DNA from: Pararhizobium qamdonense
GTDB taxonomy: Bacteria > Pseudomonadota > Alphaproteobacteria > Rhizobiales > Rhizobiaceae
Direction of reading: 5' to 3'
Length of the DNA stretch: 64,000 nt
Assembly (NCBI RefSeq): GCF_029277445.1
Contig: NZ_CP119566.1
Span: forward strand, 1,924,001-1,988,000
The notes under the pieces were generated by a model. It ran no database searches and had not been told where the DNA came from. It saw only the letters and a list, made by a program, of their open reading frames with translations. Below are positions 34,693 to 42,556 of the stretch, piece by piece. The number at the start of each line of letters is the position of its first letter. Position 1 is the stretch's first letter. A program made the position numbers and the translations under genes.

Positions 34693-34790
34693 TGCCCCTC
34701 ACCCTAACCCTCTCCCCGCTTGCGGGGAGAGGGGATGACGGAGTTTGCCGTATATCCCTTCGCCCGTTTACCGGGACAAGGTGCCCGCCA
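34693..34790. repeat. RIME-like palindromic repeat
   Basis: CCCCTCACCCTAACC, then CTCTCCCCGC-TTGC-GGGGAGAG hairpin, then a CTTCGCCCG...CGGGACAAGG stem. Same family as the copies at 8.66-9.09 kb and 49.26-49.37 kb. It lies between the helicase and the convergent pcaB. Confidence 0.8.
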
Positions 34791-34852
34791 TTGTTCCCGG
34801 ATAGCGGTGGCGGTGGAGGTGCAGGCCGTGCGCTGGAAAATGTCTGTCCTGG

Positions 34853-35923
34853 TCACCCCTGACCACTGTTTCGGCTGCCAAGCCGCTCGATCTTGCCCGT
34901 CAACTCCCCAGCCAAACGCAAACTCGCGCCACAGGCGATGACCATATGCGGAAGTATCATCCATTCGAGCGTCCAGGCGGCGCCCGAGCGTTCCTGTTCA
35001 TGCACCATCGACTGGTGAATGCCGGAGAGCTGGACGGCGTTGAAGCGGGCGAGCGCGACCAGCGTTTCCGCCGCGACCGGGTTCTGCTTGTGCGGCATGG
35101 CTGAGGAGCCGCCACCACCGGAAAGTTCGATTTCGGTGCCGGATTGAGCGAGCAGGGCGATATCCTGGCCGAATTTTCCAAGACTGCCCGAGATCAGCGA
35201 CAGGAGATGGGCGAAGTCGGCAATGGTTGCGCGCTGACAATGCCATTGCGGGTGGTTGGAGAGCTTGAGGCTTTCGGCGAGTGCCGATCGTACGGCCGAT
35301 GCCTTGCCGTCCAGTTTTTCAAGCGTTCCGGCGGCTCCGCCGAATTGGATCGGGAACGCGGTTTTTTGCAGCTGATCCAGCCTGTCGCGATAATTGGTCA
35401 GCGGCGAAGACCAGGAGGAAATGCGATCAGCGACGGTGATCGGGATGGCGGCCTGCATCCGGGTGTGGCCCATCAGGCGGTTGGCGCCCTCAGTGCCCAC
35501 CAGGTGATCGAACGAACCGATAAGGTTCGCCAGCCGCTTGGACAGTATATTCGAAGCGGCCTTCAGCCGCAGCATCAGGCTGGTGTCGATGACATCCTGG
35601 CTGGTGGCGCCGAAATGAACCTTGTCTGCCGCTTCACCGCCGATTGCCTTGCGCAGTTGCCGGACCAGTTCGGGGATGACTACGCCGTCCGTCGCCACTG
35701 CGTGGCGCAGCGCCAGGACGTCGGGTTGAAATGTGGCGCAGACTTCGGCGATGCGAAGAGACGTTTCTTTTGAGACGACAGCGTGATCCGCCTGCGCTTG
35801 CGCTAACGCTGCCTCGAAGGACAGCATCGCGCGGATATCCGCTTCCGCCGAGAAGAACGCGGAGATTTCCGTGTCGCCGAGAAGGCCTGAGAGATAGGGA
35901 TGGTCGAAGGGCGAAGCGGTCAT
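34853..35923 (-). CDS. pcaB: 3-carboxy-cis,cis-muconate cycloisomerase
   Basis: A 356-residue member of the fumarase/aspartase superfamily that lactonises 3-carboxy-cis,cis-muconate to 4-carboxymuconolactone in protocatechuate degradation. Characteristic segments are HFGATSQDVIDTSLMLRLKAA (about residues 103-123), MGHTRMQAAIPITVADR and the superfamily signature GGGGSSAMPHKQNPVAAETLV (about 268-288). It is the last gene of the pcaDCHGB operon. Its length is typical of rhizobial PcaB, shorter than the Pseudomonas enzyme. Confidence 0.96.
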   Translation of the reverse strand: MTASPFDHPYLSGLLGDTEISAFFSAEADIRAMLSFEAALAQAQADHAVVSKETSLRIAEVCATFQPDVLALRHAVATDGVVIPELVRQLRKAIGGEAADKVHFGATSQDVIDTSLMLRLKAASNILSKRLANLIGSFDHLVGTEGANRLMGHTRMQAAIPITVADRISSWSSPLTNYRDRLDQLQKTAFPIQFGGAAGTLEKLDGKASAVRSALAESLKLSNHPQWHCQRATIADFAHLLSLISGSLGKFGQDIALLAQSGTEIELSGGGGSSAMPHKQNPVAAETLVALARFNAVQLSGIHQSMVHEQERSGAAWTLEWMILPHMVIACGASLRLAGELTGKIERLGSRNSGQG

Positions 35924-35962
35924 GTCTGTCCTTGGTCAAAGGGTGGGGGCCGCTGCTTGAAA

Positions 35963-35986
35963 CCTCATTGATCGAGCAAGGCTCTA
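35963..35986. repeat. Stop-codon-containing 3' end motif (copy 2)
   Basis: A 24-bp segment between pcaG and pcaB that matches the right arm of the 2626-2685 palindrome at 20 of 24 positions by direct comparison. It ends AAGGCTCTA, where CTA is the complement of the pcaG stop TAG. Unlike copy 1 it has only a weak complementary partner. Confidence 0.6.
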
Positions 35987-36598
35987 GATATCGAGGAACA
36001 CGGTTTCCTTCTCGCCCTGCAGATGGATGTCGAATGTATAAACCGATCCTTCGCGCGGCGCGACAAGAGTTGCGGCGCGCTGGCGGTGTTCGATGCGGGC
36101 AAGCAGCGGATCTTCCGCATTGGCGTCCTGTTCGTCGCCAAAATACAGGCGGGTGTGCAGGCCGGTATTGATGCCCCGGGCGACGATCCAGACTGTGATA
36201 TGCGGAGCCATCCTGCGTCCGTCCTTGTAGGGGACGCGGCCGGGCTTGATGGTGTCGAAGGTGAAGATGCCGTCGTCGGGGCTGGTCGGACAGCGGCCCC
36301 AGCCGGTGAAATTCGGATCGGCGGTGCCGCGCAGTTCCGAGGGGCTGTTATAGAACCCTGCAGCGTCGGCCTGCCAGATTTCGACGAGCGCGTCTTTGAG
36401 CGGTGTGCCTGCGCCATCGATCACCCGCCCGCGCACCGTGATGCGTTCGCCGAGCGTGCGGCCGTTGACCATGGCGCTGCCCAGATCGGTGTCGTAGACG
36501 CCGGTAATTCCAGCGAAATTCGGCGTGCAGCCGATATGGACGTAGGGGCCGGCGGTCTGCGACGGCGATTCCTTCAGGTAGCCGAGATCCTGGACCAT
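35984..36598 (-). CDS. pcaG: Protocatechuate 3,4-dioxygenase alpha subunit
   Basis: A 204-residue alpha subunit of the intradiol ring-cleaving dioxygenase. Landmarks are SPSQTAGPYVHIGCTPNFAG at the N-terminus, ITVRGRVIDGAGTPLKDALVEIWQADAAG in the middle, and MAPHITVWIVARGINTGLHTRLYF. As expected for an alpha subunit, it lacks the complete iron ligand set, which is in PcaH. The start overlaps the pcaH stop (ATGA), so the subunits are translationally coupled. The stop TAG lies in a repeated palindromic motif. Confidence 0.97.
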   Translation of the reverse strand: MVQDLGYLKESPSQTAGPYVHIGCTPNFAGITGVYDTDLGSAMVNGRTLGERITVRGRVIDGAGTPLKDALVEIWQADAAGFYNSPSELRGTADPNFTGWGRCPTSPDDGIFTFDTIKPGRVPYKDGRRMAPHITVWIVARGINTGLHTRLYFGDEQDANAEDPLLARIEHRQRAATLVAPREGSVYTFDIHLQGEKETVFLDI

Positions 36599-37347
36599 CA
36601 GTTGCCCTCCATCCGGTTTTCAAACAGCGTCGAGCGTCGGCCGCGCAGGACGATGTCGAACTTGTAGGCACGCGCGTCCATGGGGATGGTATTGCCCCAG
36701 TCCAGCGGTGCGATCAGCTGTTCGATGGCGCGTTTGTCCGGGATGGTCGTGACGATCGGACACTTCCAGATCATCGGATCGCCCTCGAAATACATCTGGG
36801 TGATCAGCCGCTGGGCAAAGCCATGGCCGAAGATGGAGAAATGAATATGGGCCGGGCGCCAGTCGTTGACGCCGTTCGGCCAGGGATAGGCGCCGGGCCG
36901 GACGGTGCGGAAGCGGTAGGTGCCGTCCTCACCGGTAATCGTGCGGCCGCACCCGCCAAAATTGGGGTCGAGCGCGGCGAGATAGCTTTCCTTTTTATGG
37001 CGATAGCGGCCGCCGGCATTGGCCTGCCAGAATTCCAGCAGCGCTCCCGCAACGGGATGGCCGCGCTCGTCCAGCACGCGGCCATGGACGATGATGCGTT
37101 CGCCGATGGCGCTTTCGCCGGGCTTGGCGAAATTGTGGATGAGGTCGTTATCGAGTTCGCCGAGCAGGGAATGGCCAAAGACCGGCCCGGTGATCTCGGA
37201 GATCGTGCCGTCCAGCGACAGCAGCGCCTTTTGCGGGGAGCGCAGCACCGAGGTCTTGTAGCCCGGCGTCAGGGCCGGGGCATGCCAGGCGCGGTCGCGC
37301 TGGAAGAAAGCGCCGGTCTCCGGCTTGGTGTTGGAACGATCGGACAT
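36598..37347 (-). CDS. pcaH: Protocatechuate 3,4-dioxygenase beta subunit
   Basis: A 249-residue catalytic subunit that opens the ring of protocatechuate between the hydroxyls using non-heme Fe(III). All four ligands expected from the Pseudomonas enzyme can be placed: Tyr in GRYRHK, Tyr in [10 protein letters not shown], and both His in RPAHIHFS. The late [13 protein letters not shown] and [15 protein letters not shown] are standard. The start at 37347 ([10 protein letters not shown]) is preferred over an upstream in-frame codon at 37362 that would overlap pcaC. Confidence 0.97.
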   Translation of the reverse strand: MSDRSNTKPETGAFFQRDRAWHAPALTPGYKTSVLRSPQKALLSLDGTISEITGPVFGHSLLGELDNDLIHNFAKPGESAIGERIIVHGRVLDERGHPVAGALLEFWQANAGGRYRHKKESYLAALDPNFGGCGRTITGEDGTYRFRTVRPGAYPWPNGVNDWRPAHIHFSIFGHGFAQRLITQMYFEGDPMIWKCPIVTTIPDKRAIEQLIAPLDWGNTIPMDARAYKFDIVLRGRRSTLFENRMEGN

Positions 37348-37358
37348 GTCTCTACGCC

Positions 37359-37763
37359 TCATGCCGCCTGTTCGGCGTCCATCTGTTCGAAGACCTGCTT
37401 GGCGATCTTGATCGCGCGGTTGGCGGCGGGAACGCCGGCATAGATCGCCACATGCAACAGGGCTTCACCGATATCCTCGCGGCTGGCGCCGGTATTGGCG
37501 GTGGCGCGCACATGCATCGCCACTTCCTCGTCATGGCCAAGCGCTGCCAGCAGGGCGATGGTAACGATCGAGCGCTCGCGTTTCGTCCAGGCCGGCCGCG
37601 ACCAGAGGTTGCCCCAGGCGGCTTCGGTGATCAATTCCTGAAACGGCTGGTCGAAATCGGTGGTGGCGGATTGTGCCCGGTCGACGTGACGGTCGCCGAG
37701 CACGGCACGGCGGGTGGCCAGGCCCTGACGGTAACGTTCGGTCGGAACTGCGGCGTCACTCAT
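37359..37763 (-). CDS. pcaC: 4-carboxymuconolactone decarboxylase
   Basis: A 134-residue AhpD-like enzyme that decarboxylates gamma-carboxymuconolactone to 3-oxoadipate enol-lactone. Typical parts are [20 protein letters not shown] at the N-terminus, [29 protein letters not shown] and the C-terminal [22 protein letters not shown]. It lies between pcaD and pcaH. Its start overlaps the pcaD stop by a few bases, consistent with one operon. Confidence 0.96.
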   Translation of the reverse strand: MSDAAVPTERYRQGLATRRAVLGDRHVDRAQSATTDFDQPFQELITEAAWGNLWSRPAWTKRERSIVTIALLAALGHDEEVAMHVRATANTGASREDIGEALLHVAIYAGVPAANRAIKIAKQVFEQMDAEQAA

Positions 37764-38568
37764 GGGCTTTTTCTCCAGACAGGACGATATCGATAAAAGC
37801 GCGCAGCACGGCGGTCAGGGCCTCCGGCTGCTCGACGCAAGGGATGTGGCCTGCATCCTTGATGACTTCGTAGCGGGCGCCGGGGATCAGTTTGGCAGTC
37901 GAGAGAACCAGATCCGGCGGCGTCGATCCGTCCTGGTCGCCGACGATGCAGAGGGTTGGAACCGTTATATGCTTGGCCGCTTCGGTGAAATCGGCATCGC
38001 GGATCGCAGCGCAGGTGCCGGCATAACCGGCGGCCGGCTGGCGGGCGAGCATGTTGCGATAGCCATGCAGGGCGTTGTTTTCCGGGCGGCGGAAGGCAGG
38101 GGTGAACCAGCGTTCGAGGATGCTGCCGGTCATGCCGGCGATGCCGTCCTCATCGACGGCGGCAATACGGGCGTTCCACTGATCGGCCGTGCCGATCTTG
38201 TGGGCGGTGTCGCAAAGGATCAATGCGCGCACAAGGTCTGGCCGGGCGGCATAGAGACCCTGCGCGATCAGGCCGCCGACCGAGAGGCCGCAGATGATCG
38301 CCTGCTTGACGGCCAGGAGGTCGAGCAGGCCGGCGAGATCGGCGACGTGCAGGTCCATCGAATAGGGCATGTCGCCGACATCGGAGAGGCCGTGGCCGCG
38401 CTTGTCGTAGAGAACCATGGCAAAGTCGCCTGCAAACCGCACGATCACGTCGCGCCAGATGCGGAAATCCGTGCCGAGCGAATTGGCAAAAACCAGCACC
38501 GGCTTGTCATTGGCAGCGCCGATGACCTGATAGTGAAGCGTGACGTCGTTGATGCGGGCAAATTGCAC
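37756..38568 (-). CDS. pcaD: 3-oxoadipate enol-lactonase
   Basis: A 270-residue alpha/beta hydrolase that hydrolyses 3-oxoadipate enol-lactone to 3-oxoadipate. The nucleophile elbow is CGLSVGGLIAQGLY (Ser near residue 98), the oxyanion/HG region LVFANSLGTDFRIWRDV, and the C-terminal His in DAGHIPCVEQPEAL. It is the first gene of pcaDCHGB, transcribed from a promoter shared with pcaQ. The later genes pcaIJ and pcaF are not in this window. Confidence 0.96.
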   Translation of the reverse strand: MQFARINDVTLHYQVIGAANDKPVLVFANSLGTDFRIWRDVIVRFAGDFAMVLYDKRGHGLSDVGDMPYSMDLHVADLAGLLDLLAVKQAIICGLSVGGLIAQGLYAARPDLVRALILCDTAHKIGTADQWNARIAAVDEDGIAGMTGSILERWFTPAFRRPENNALHGYRNMLARQPAAGYAGTCAAIRDADFTEAAKHITVPTLCIVGDQDGSTPPDLVLSTAKLIPGARYEVIKDAGHIPCVEQPEALTAVLRAFIDIVLSGEKAHE

Positions 38569-38637
38569 GAAAATTCTCCTCGATTGCAGATTGGAACTTT
38601 AATCTGGTTCGGTAAAATGACATTTTATTGCCTATCA

Positions 38638-38653
38638 TTAACCCCCAAGTTAT
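38638..38653. promoter_or_regulatory. PcaQ binding site in the pcaD/pcaQ divergent promoter
   Basis: TTAACCCCCAAGTTAT, whose complement is ATAACTTGGGGGTTAA. It fits the PcaQ box pattern known from Sinorhizobium/Agrobacterium (ATAAC-N5-GTTAA class). It ends 8 bp before the pcaQ start and about 70 bp upstream of pcaD, so PcaQ could both activate pcaD and repress itself. Confidence 0.82.
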
Positions 38654-38661
38654 GAGTTCTC

Positions 38662-39609
38662 ATGATCGACGCCCGCGTGAAATTCCGCCATTTGCAGACC
38701 TTTGTCGAGGTCGCCCGCCAGAAGAGCGTGATGAAGGCGGCCGATCTTTTGCATGTCAGCCAGCCGGCGGTGACCAAGACCATACGCGAGCTCGAGGAGG
38801 TGCTGGGCGTCTCCGTCTTCGAGCGGGATGGTCGTGGCATCAAGATCACCCGCTATGGCGAGGCCTTTCTGCGGCATGCAGGCGCCGCGCTGACGGCGTT
38901 GAGACAGGGGCTGGATTCGGTGTCGCAGGAGCGCTCCGGCGACGGGCCGCCGGTGCGGATCGGCGCACTGCCGACGGTATCGACCCGGATCATGCCGCAG
39001 GCCATGGCGAATTTTCTCAAGGAAGAAACCGGAAGCCGCATCAAGATCGTCACCGGCGAGAATGCCGTGCTTCTGGAGCAGTTGCGGGTCGGCGATCTCG
39101 ATCTGGTGGTGGGGCGGCTCGCGGCGCCCGAACAGATGAAAGGGTTTTCCTTCGAACATCTCTATTCCGAGCAGGTCGTTTTCGCCGTGCGCAGCGGCCA
39201 TCCGCTGTTGCCGGCACAGCAGCCGGTGTTTGACAATCTCGGCGTCTATCCGGTGCTGATGCCGACCGGCGCCTCGATCATCCGCCCCTTCGTCGAACGG
39301 TTCCTGATCACCAACGGCATCGCCAGCCTGCCCAACCAGATCGAAACCGTGTCCGATTCCTTCGGCCGTGCCTTCGTGCGCGCAAGCGACGCGATCTGGA
39401 TCATTTCGGCGGGGGTGGTGGCGGGCGATATCGAGGATGGGGTGCTTGCGGCTTTGCCGATCGATACCAGCGAGACGAAGGGGCCGGTCGGGTTGACAAT
39501 GCGGGCCAATGCCATTCCCTCGATGCCGCTGGCGATCCTGATGCAGACGATCCGCGAGGCTGCGGCCGAGGTGTCGGCCGCGTCAGCCGGCCTTGCCGAG
39601 CGCCGGTAG
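38662..39609 (+). CDS. pcaQ: LysR-type activator of protocatechuate genes
   Basis: A 315-residue LysR regulator. The N-terminal winged helix (about residues 6-65: FRHLQTFVEVARQKSVMKAADLLHVSQPAVTKTIRELEEVL) is followed by an effector domain (GPPVRIGALPTVSTRIMPQAMANF ... TGENAVLLEQLRVGDLDLVVGRLA). Divergent placement next to pcaD and the PcaQ box between them support the assignment. In rhizobia PcaQ responds to beta-carboxy-cis,cis-muconate and gamma-carboxymuconolactone; that effector specificity is taken from the known family. Confidence 0.95.
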   Translation: MIDARVKFRHLQTFVEVARQKSVMKAADLLHVSQPAVTKTIRELEEVLGVSVFERDGRGIKITRYGEAFLRHAGAALTALRQGLDSVSQERSGDGPPVRIGALPTVSTRIMPQAMANFLKEETGSRIKIVTGENAVLLEQLRVGDLDLVVGRLAAPEQMKGFSFEHLYSEQVVFAVRSGHPLLPAQQPVFDNLGVYPVLMPTGASIIRPFVERFLITNGIASLPNQIETVSDSFGRAFVRASDAIWIISAGVVAGDIEDGVLAALPIDTSETKGPVGLTMRANAIPSMPLAILMQTIREAAAEVSAASAGLAERR

Positions 39610-39714
39610 CGCAGCGAAGCGCCAGGAGCCTGTACGAAATTACCTGCGGCTGATAATCTGTGTTCAACTCCAAGTTTTGGATTTCATTGGCGTATTCTGG
39701 GTCAGAGGCAAAGC

Positions 39715-41700
39715 ATGTCGCATGTAACGGGAGGGCCTGGCGCAAACGGCCAGCCTGCGGTCTGGACCAAGCCGCTGAGATCGCTTCTGGGGCTTGCCAT
39801 GGCGGCGCTGCTGATTGCCGTGTCCGGCACGCTGATCGGCCTCGGTTATGTGCGGGCGCGCGAGGCGGCGCTCATCCGTGCCGAGGCGGACATGCGCGCC
39901 TTTTCCGAGCGGCTGATCGACCGGCTCGGCATTCTTTCGGGACGGACGACGGCGCTGGTGGGGTTTACCGCGTCGATCGCCAATTCCTTCCTGGTGCCGC
40001 CGCCGGAGCGGATGAACGACAAGATCAAGCTGCTGCGCGAGATCATCGCGCAATCCGCCAATCTGGATGGCATTTATGCAGGATACCCCAATGGCGAATT
40101 CATCCAGGCGGTGGACCTGAGAGCAGAGGCCTGGCGCAAAGCGCTGAATGCGCCGGATGCAGCGGCGATTGCCGTCCGCTCGATGCAAACGGAGCAGACA
40201 GGCGACCGGAGCAACCGGCTGATCTTCCTCGACAAGGACGGCAACCAGCTCCTGGAGCGGCGTCTTCTATCGACCGGCTTTGATCCGAGGAAGCGGCCCT
40301 GGTATCAGGCGGCGGTCAACGGCACGATGCCGGCCGCGATCGGCCCCTATACGATGGTGACGACGGGCGCGCTCGGCATGAGCATTTCGCAGGCGCATAC
40401 CGGCAATGGCGGTATCGTCATCGGTGCGGATATCGACCTTGGCACCATTACCGACTTCATGGCGCGCGAACGCCTGACCGCCGATAGCGTCGCCTTCGTG
40501 ATGGATGCGGCGGGAAAGCCGATCATGCATTCCGATCGCGGGCTGATGGCCCGCATGGCAACGGGAAAGGACAAGGGGGAACTCGACGTTTCAAAACCGG
40601 TCGATCCGCTTTTGACCGGCATCAAGGCCAATCTTCCAGCTGGCAACGGAGTGGGGTTCGCCGATATCGACGGCCGCACCTATATCATCCTGGCGACGTC
40701 GGTGAAATCGGTGCTGTTGCTGGCCGGGCACCGCACGGTGGTGGCGGCACCCCTCGACGAGCTGACGGCGGCTGCCAATCGCAACCTTTATCAGGGGCTC
40801 GCCATTGCTGCCGCCATCGTCATTCTCGGCCTGCTGGCGGCGCTGTTCATGGCGCGGCTGATTACACAGTCGCTGAGCCAGCTGACCGCCAATGCCAACC
40901 GGCTGCAGGATCTCGATTTTACCGCGCCAAGCCAGGTCACCTCGCATGTGACGGAGATATCGACACTGGGGCGGGCGATGAACCGGGCGCGCGACGCAAT
41001 CTTCACCTTCGCGCTCTATGTGCCGAAGGAACTGGTGCGAAAGGGCATCGAATCCGGACAGTTTGCGGGCAGGAGCGCACGGCGCCAGGAGGTGACGGCC
41101 TGGTTTACCGATATCTACGATTTCACGACGCTCAGCGAGCAGCGGACGCCCGAAGAGGTGGTGGCGCTGCTGTCGGACTATTTCGACATTTTCAACGAGA
41201 CCGTCAGCGCCCATGGCGGCGAGATCATCCAGTTTCTCGGCGATTCCGTTTTTGCCATGTGGAACGCGCCGGTTGCCGACGAGCGCCATGCGGAAAACGC
41301 CTGCCGCTGCGCGCTGGCGGTGGAAAGAAAACTCAACGTTTTCAATGCTGAGTTGAAGGCGAAAAGGCTGCCGGAATTGCGCACCCGGTTTGGCATTCAT
41401 ACCGGCACGGCGGTCGTCGGAAGCGTCGGCGCCCGCGACCGGCTGCAATATACGGCGATGGGCGACACGGTGAATGTGGCATCGCGGCTTGAGGGCATGA
41501 ACAAGGTCTATGGCACGGCCATTCTGGCCAGCAGCGCCGTGGTCGCCTTGTGCGGCGATGCGATCATCTTTCGCCCGCTCGGCGAGGCGCAGGTCAAGGG
41601 CCGGGCGACGGTGCTGCAGCTGTTCGAAGTCGTCAGCGCAAGGGACCGGCCGGCCTTGCAGGCGGATTGTCTGGAGACGCAGGCAAAGGTGCCAAGCTGA
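39715..41700 (+). CDS. Membrane class III adenylate/guanylate cyclase (sensor-HAMP-cyclase)
   Basis: A 661-residue signalling protein. The first transmembrane helix is about residues 22-46, followed by an extracytoplasmic Cache-like sensor (about 47-350, with RKRPWYQAAVNGTMPAAIGPY typical of dCache). Then come a second helix (about 359-382), a HAMP linker and a class III cyclase domain (about 455-640). Metal-binding aspartates are in FTDIYDFT (D466) and FLGDSVFAMW (D510), and the substrate-proximal QYTAMGDTVNVASRLEGM is intact, so it should be active. cAMP is more likely than cGMP, as in most rhizobial homologues, but the specificity residues were not resolved. Rhizobia carry many such cyclases. 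Confidence 0.92.
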   Translation: MSHVTGGPGANGQPAVWTKPLRSLLGLAMAALLIAVSGTLIGLGYVRAREAALIRAEADMRAFSERLIDRLGILSGRTTALVGFTASIANSFLVPPPERMNDKIKLLREIIAQSANLDGIYAGYPNGEFIQAVDLRAEAWRKALNAPDAAAIAVRSMQTEQTGDRSNRLIFLDKDGNQLLERRLLSTGFDPRKRPWYQAAVNGTMPAAIGPYTMVTTGALGMSISQAHTGNGGIVIGADIDLGTITDFMARERLTADSVAFVMDAAGKPIMHSDRGLMARMATGKDKGELDVSKPVDPLLTGIKANLPAGNGVGFADIDGRTYIILATSVKSVLLLAGHRTVVAAPLDELTAAANRNLYQGLAIAAAIVILGLLAALFMARLITQSLSQLTANANRLQDLDFTAPSQVTSHVTEISTLGRAMNRARDAIFTFALYVPKELVRKGIESGQFAGRSARRQEVTAWFTDIYDFTTLSEQRTPEEVVALLSDYFDIFNETVSAHGGEIIQFLGDSVFAMWNAPVADERHAENACRCALAVERKLNVFNAELKAKRLPELRTRFGIHTGTAVVGSVGARDRLQYTAMGDTVNVASRLEGMNKVYGTAILASSAVVALCGDAIIFRPLGEAQVKGRATVLQLFEVVSARDRPALQADCLETQAKVPS

Positions 41701-41706
41701 CGGTTT

Positions 41707-41733
41707 GAGCCTCATTGCCCGTACGAGGCTCTA
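41707..41733. repeat. Stop-codon-containing palindromic 3' end motif (copy 3)
   Basis: GAGCCTC (41707-41713) pairs with GAGGCTC (41725-41731). The 24-bp segment 41710-41733 matches the copies at 2662-2685 and 35963-35986 and again ends in CTA, the complement of the TAG stop of the minus-strand sulfite-oxidase-like gene. It may also act as a terminator for the convergent cyclase gene. Confidence 0.75.
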
Positions 41734-42387
41734 ATCCTCCGAATACCGCTGCTCGCGCCAGGGATCGCCGAGCATGTGATAGCCGTTCTTCTCCCAGAAC
41801 CCGGCCTGATCGCCCACCAGGAATTCGATGCGGCGCAGCCATTTGGCGCTTTTCCAGAGATAGAGGTGCGGAACGATCAGGCGCATCGGGCCGCCGTGAG
41901 CGCGCGTCAACGGCTCGCCTTCCCAGGCGGTGGCGAGAATGGCGTCTTCGGACGCAAAATCGGCAAGCGGCAGGTTGGTGGTATAGCCGTCATAGCTGGT
42001 CAGCAGGACGAAATTGGCGTCGCGCATCGGCATGACGAGATCGAGCAGATCATGGGTCGAGACACCCTGCCAGCGGTTGTCGTAGCGCGACCATGTCGTC
42101 ACGCAATGGATGTCGGACAGTTTGTTGCTCTGCGGCAGGCGGTGGAACGCGTCCCAATCGAGTTTGACGGGATTTTCGACGCCGCCGACGATGTGTAAAC
42201 TCCATTCCGATGGCTGGATCATCGGCTGCTGGCCGAGATCAAGCACCGGCCAGTTCTTGACCAGATGCTGGCCAGGCGGCAGGCGGTCGGTTTGCGGACG
42301 GGTGATCCGGCCGGTCAGGAACTTGCCTTGCTCGGCCCAGCGCCGCTTGGAGGCCGTCAGTTTCGTCTCCGGGCCTGCATCGGTCAT
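41731..42387 (-). CDS. Sulfite-oxidase-like molybdopterin protein
   Basis: A 218-residue cytosolic protein with the oxidoreductase molybdopterin-binding (SUOX/MsrP-like) fold. The likely Mo-ligand cysteine lies in KLSDIHCVTTWSRYDNRWQG, and other conserved parts are NPVKLDWDAFHRLPQ, TRAHGGPMRLIVPHLYLWKSAKW and the C-terminal GFWEKNGYHMLGDPWREQRY. There is no Tat signal and no dimerisation domain, unlike MsrP or true sulfite oxidases. The start at 42387 (MTDAGPETK) is chosen; an upstream in-frame start adds unconserved residues. Substrate unknown. It follows the APC permease gene on the same strand, separated by a hairpin. Confidence 0.88.
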   Translation of the reverse strand: MTDAGPETKLTASKRRWAEQGKFLTGRITRPQTDRLPPGQHLVKNWPVLDLGQQPMIQPSEWSLHIVGGVENPVKLDWDAFHRLPQSNKLSDIHCVTTWSRYDNRWQGVSTHDLLDLVMPMRDANFVLLTSYDGYTTNLPLADFASEDAILATAWEGEPLTRAHGGPMRLIVPHLYLWKSAKWLRRIEFLVGDQAGFWEKNGYHMLGDPWREQRYSED

Positions 42388-42501
42388 GATCGAACCTCGC
42401 TGGTTGTTTTCTGCCGGTGGGGCGGCATCGCGAAGCGGAAGTACAGTTTCAATCGATCCATGTGTCAAGCACTACGGTGAGGCATCGGCATTTCGAACGG
42501 A

Positions 42502-42535
42502 CAAGGCCCGCGCATTTCTCAATGCGCGGGCCTTG
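42502..42535. terminator. Strong hairpin downstream of the APC permease gene
   Basis: CAAGGCCCGCGCATT (42502-42516) and AATGCGCGGGCCTTG (42521-42535) form a 15-bp perfect stem. The T-rich tract lies on the plus-strand side, whereas the gene it would terminate is on the minus strand, so it may act in both directions or as an RNA-stabilising structure. Confidence 0.7.
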
Positions 42536-42556
42536 TTTTGTTGTGTCAGAACCCGA